A DNA stretch of 6,491 nucleotides from the NCBI GenBank assembly GCA_945888565.1, contig CAMDAL010000241.1, positions 1 to 6,491 on the forward strand. The letters are read 5' to 3'. The position numbers and the translations under genes are program-made. The notes beneath the pieces were generated by a model, which was given only the letters and a program-made list of their open reading frames with translations, did no database searches and had not been told where the DNA came from. The DNA comes from Devosia equisanguinis (GTDB lineage: Bacteria > Pseudomonadota > Alphaproteobacteria > Rhizobiales > Devosiaceae). Below, one piece after another: positions 6,345-6,491 of this stretch (its first letter is position 1; each line of letters opens with the position of its first letter).

Positions 6345-6491
6345 GCGGCGTTCCCCCGGATGCGCGGCCGCATGGACAGCTGATCGAGCGCCGACTGAAC
6401 CTTGTTCGGCTCGGCGAAGCGATCGTCCATGGGCGTCGTGGCGCGGGCGGCAGAAGTGATCTTGGCGAGCTTGTCCATGATCTGGTGGCCG
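6341..6491 (-). CDS. C-terminal end of an unidentified small flagellar-cluster protein (partial)
   Basis: An open frame of 49 codons enters from the right edge and ends in TGA at 6343-6341, overlapping the ATG of the MotE-like gene by ATGA. The visible end reads GHQIMDKLAKITSAA, then ATTPMDDRFAEPNKVQSALDQ, ending MRPRIRGNAA. It has no membrane segment and is mostly helical and charged. In alphaproteobacterial flagellar clusters a DUF6468-type protein commonly sits directly before the MotE gene. That is the best guess, made from position and not from a recognised motif. The 5' part lies outside the window. Confidence 0.55.
   Translation of the reverse strand, partial: GHQIMDKLAKITSAARATTPMDDRFAEPNKVQSALDQLSMRPRIRGNAA

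Noticed and set aside
5367..6383. Plus-strand open frame of 338 codons opposite the MotE-like gene
   Set aside because: Antisense shadow with His/Arg/Gly-rich sequence and no domain. The minus strand encodes a clear anchor, coiled coil and MgtE_N-type domain with a good ribosome-binding site.

Overview
The window is a piece of a flagellar/motility gene cluster from a high-GC alphaproteobacterium. The most likely group is Hyphomicrobiales (rhizobia-type, possibly Devosia-like). This rests on strong GC bias at third codon positions, a MotE-type protein (a family known from rhizobial flagellar clusters), and two sequences matching or nearly matching the CtrA recognition pattern TTAA-N7-TTAA(C). 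The genus is a guess from style, not from a search.

Left part, plus strand: a short leader (1-151) with a perfect CtrA-type box at 3-18 precedes fliO (152-811) and fliP (834-1568). These encode an assembly factor and a core subunit of the flagellar type III export gate. fliP has no usable ATG or GTG start. It must begin at TTG 762 or, more convincingly, at CTG 834, which follows a strong Shine-Dalgarno sequence. fliQ and fliR do not follow fliP here.

Middle, minus strand: a 3.4-kb gene (1692-5063) runs convergently towards fliP. It encodes an exported protein of about 1120 residues with an N-terminal half of beta-rich AMIN-like modules separated by charged helical linkers, and a C-terminal half that is a degenerate TPR-like helical solenoid. 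A near-consensus CtrA box overlaps the expected -35 region of its predicted promoter.

Right part, minus strand: the C-terminal end of an unidentified small protein (6341-6491, cut by the window edge) overlaps by ATGA the start of a MotE-like protein (5352-6344). That protein has an N-terminal membrane anchor, an acidic Gly/His-rich linker, a coiled coil and a C-terminal MgtE_N/FliG-like helical domain.

Two 57-58 bp copies of a structured repeat (1616-1673 and 5260-5316) lie in direct orientation on either side of the large gene. They form two adjacent hairpins whose stems differ by compensatory changes. The genes read as one functional group: export-gate assembly (FliO, FliP) plus periplasmic or envelope motor accessory proteins (MotE-like and the large AMIN/TPR protein), plausibly under cell-cycle (CtrA) control.
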